Part shown: piece by piece, positions 63,102-64,000 of the stretch
Layout of the letters: each line of letters begins with the position of its first letter
How positions within the stretch are numbered: the first letter of the stretch is position 1
NCBI RefSeq assembly: GCF_900112585.1
Contig: NZ_FOLY01000003.1
Coordinates: 248,001 to 312,000, forward strand
Direction of reading: 5' to 3'
Source: Kushneria avicenniae
Lineage (GTDB): Bacteria > Pseudomonadota > Gammaproteobacteria > Pseudomonadales > Halomonadaceae
DNA: 64,000 bases
The notes under the pieces: generated by a model
What the model was told of the DNA's origin: nothing
What the model saw: only the letters and a program-made list of their open reading frames with translations
Database searches by the model: none
Program-made: the position numbers and the translations under genes

Positions 63102-64000
63102 TCAGGCTATGGCCGTTTCCCTGATCCGGAAGGTTGCCACCAGTTTCTGCAGCTGCCCGGCCTGCTCTTCCAGCATGCTGGCGGCGGCCGTGGACTGCTC
63201 GACCATGGCCGCATTTTGTTGAGTGACCAGATCCATCTGGGCGATGGCCGTATTGACCTGGTCCACCCCGCCATCCTGCTCGCGTGAGGCCGTCGCAATA
63301 TCGTTGATCAGCGTGGCCAGCTGCTCGATGGCACCCCGGGTCTGTTCGATACTGCCACCACTGCGCTCCGCCTGGGCAACCCCGGAGGCGATCCGCTGGC
63401 TCATCTCTTCAAGGAGCTGGCGAATCTCGCCGGCAGACGTGGCACTGCGATTGGCCAGTGACCTGACTTCCGAAGCGACCACGGCAAAGCCACGGCCCTG
63501 TTCGCCGGCACGCGCCGCTTCCACCGAGGCGTTAAGTGCCAGAATATTGGTCTGAAACGAAATCGAATCGATGGTGGCCAGAATCTCGTTGACGCGCTGT
63601 GACTGGGTGGCGATTTCCTTCATCAACGACAGACTCTGTACCACATCCTCACGGCTGCTACGCACGTTACCAGTCGCCTCGATGGTCAGCGTATTGACCT
63701 GCTGAGTCGCCTCGGTGTTGTGTTTTACCGTAGAGGAAATCTCTTCCATGCTGGCCGCGGTTTCCTCAAGCGAGGCGGCCTGCTGCTCGGTACGTGCCGC
63801 CAGATCATGACTGGCATGCGACAGCTCACTGGCGCCGGCATGAACGCTTTGACAGGTCTCTCGAATCGAGCTGACCAGCGTCAGAAGCGAGGCATTCATC
63901 TTCTTCATGGCACCCAGCAGCTGGGCGGTTTCATCGCGGCCGGTCACCGTAATCTCCTGAGTAAGATCACCCTGCGCGACCTGCTCGGCGATATGCAGCG
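63102..64000 (-). CDS. Methyl-accepting chemotaxis protein, C-terminal part (runs off the window)
   Basis: The frame is open to the right edge, giving about 299 residues; the true start is beyond 64000. The first visible segment ([19 protein letters not shown]) is the end of a HAMP domain. The signalling domain has the conserved hairpin tip ([51 protein letters not shown]). It relays ligand binding to CheA/CheW. There is no C-terminal pentapeptide tether. The sensor domain is not in the window, so its ligand is unknown. Confidence 0.92.
   Translation of the reverse strand, partial: LHIAEQVAQGDLTQEITVTGRDETAQLLGAMKKMNASLLTLVSSIRETCQSVHAGASELSHASHDLAARTEQQAASLEETAASMEEISSTVKHNTEATQQVNTLTIEATGNVRSSREDVVQSLSLMKEIATQSQRVNEILATIDSISFQTNILALNASVEAARAGEQGRGFAVVASEVRSLANRSATSAGEIRQLLEEMSQRIASGVAQAERSGGSIEQTRGAIEQLATLINDIATASREQDGGVDQVNTAIAQMDLVTQQNAAMVEQSTAAASMLEEQAGQLQKLVATFRIRETAIA

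Noticed and set aside
1-64000. CRISPR arrays, insertion sequences, integrases, tRNA or rRNA genes
   Set aside because: I found no regularly spaced repeats, transposase or integrase motifs, no recognisable cloverleaf with a T-arm, and no rRNA sequence.

Overview
The window is a dense, GC-rich stretch of bacterial chromosome. It holds about 57 supported protein genes, and I see no rRNA, tRNA, insertion sequence, prophage or CRISPR array. Gene content suggests a moderately halophilic gammaproteobacterium of the Halomonadaceae type (Halomonas/Kushneria-like); this is inference from family content, because no marker gene is present. Two perfect copies of the 16-bp ParB site parS (5725-5740 and 43631-43646) and a one-mismatch copy (48714-48729) suggest the segment lies in the origin-proximal part of the chromosome.

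Layout. 1-2.9 kb: end of a PxpC/KipA-like carboxyltransferase overlapping a biotin carboxylase-biotinyl fusion, then a stress protein. 3.1-7 kb: FAD oxidoreductase, double-GNAT protein, first parS, Tat-exported aldo/keto reductase. 7-11.7 kb: a LysR regulator divergent from a GntP permease, TIM-barrel isomerase and 3-hydroxyacyl-CoA dehydrogenase-like enzyme, probably a sugar-acid pathway. 11.7-17.3 kb: aminotransferase, Bcr/CflA exporter, and an iron-siderophore-type ABC importer. 17.3-22.5 kb: GntR regulator and operator divergent from a PdxA-family dehydrogenase with a complete tripartite tricarboxylate transporter. 22.6-28.8 kb: ATP-grasp protein, LysE exporter, IclR regulator with an AT-rich operator, an ABM-VOC fusion, EthD protein, SDR and AGE isomerase. 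28.9-36.3 kb: PQQ sugar dehydrogenase, a nonsense-mutated metallo-hydrolase remnant, GH15 enzyme, TSUP permease, aldo/keto reductase, YfcC permease.

36.3-40.4 kb is an L-lactate module (lldR, lldP, lldD) with two PdhR/LldR-type operators. 40.4-44.9 kb: lipoprotein, mmuM/mmuP S-methylmethionine use, second parS, PhnA, MntP. 45-47 kb: a protein resembling a degenerate P-loop ATPase, paired with an MscS channel. 47-52 kb: GH51 arabinofuranosidase between two paralogous GPH sugar symporters that share an upstream motif.

53.1-58.5 kb is the most interesting region. A MocR regulator diverges from a translationally coupled set encoding a free-standing alanyl-tRNA editing protein, an MFS transporter and a cysteine-synthase-like PLP enzyme, followed by a serine-acetyltransferase-like protein. 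Together they read as a small pathway that makes, exports and protects against a beta-substituted alanine. Direct repeats in the divergent promoter look like the MocR operator.

58.6-64 kb: small hypothetical protein, nitroreductase, a secreted four-EF-hand protein divergent from an OmpR-type two-component system, a cold-shock protein, and the C-terminal part of a chemotaxis receptor that runs off the edge.
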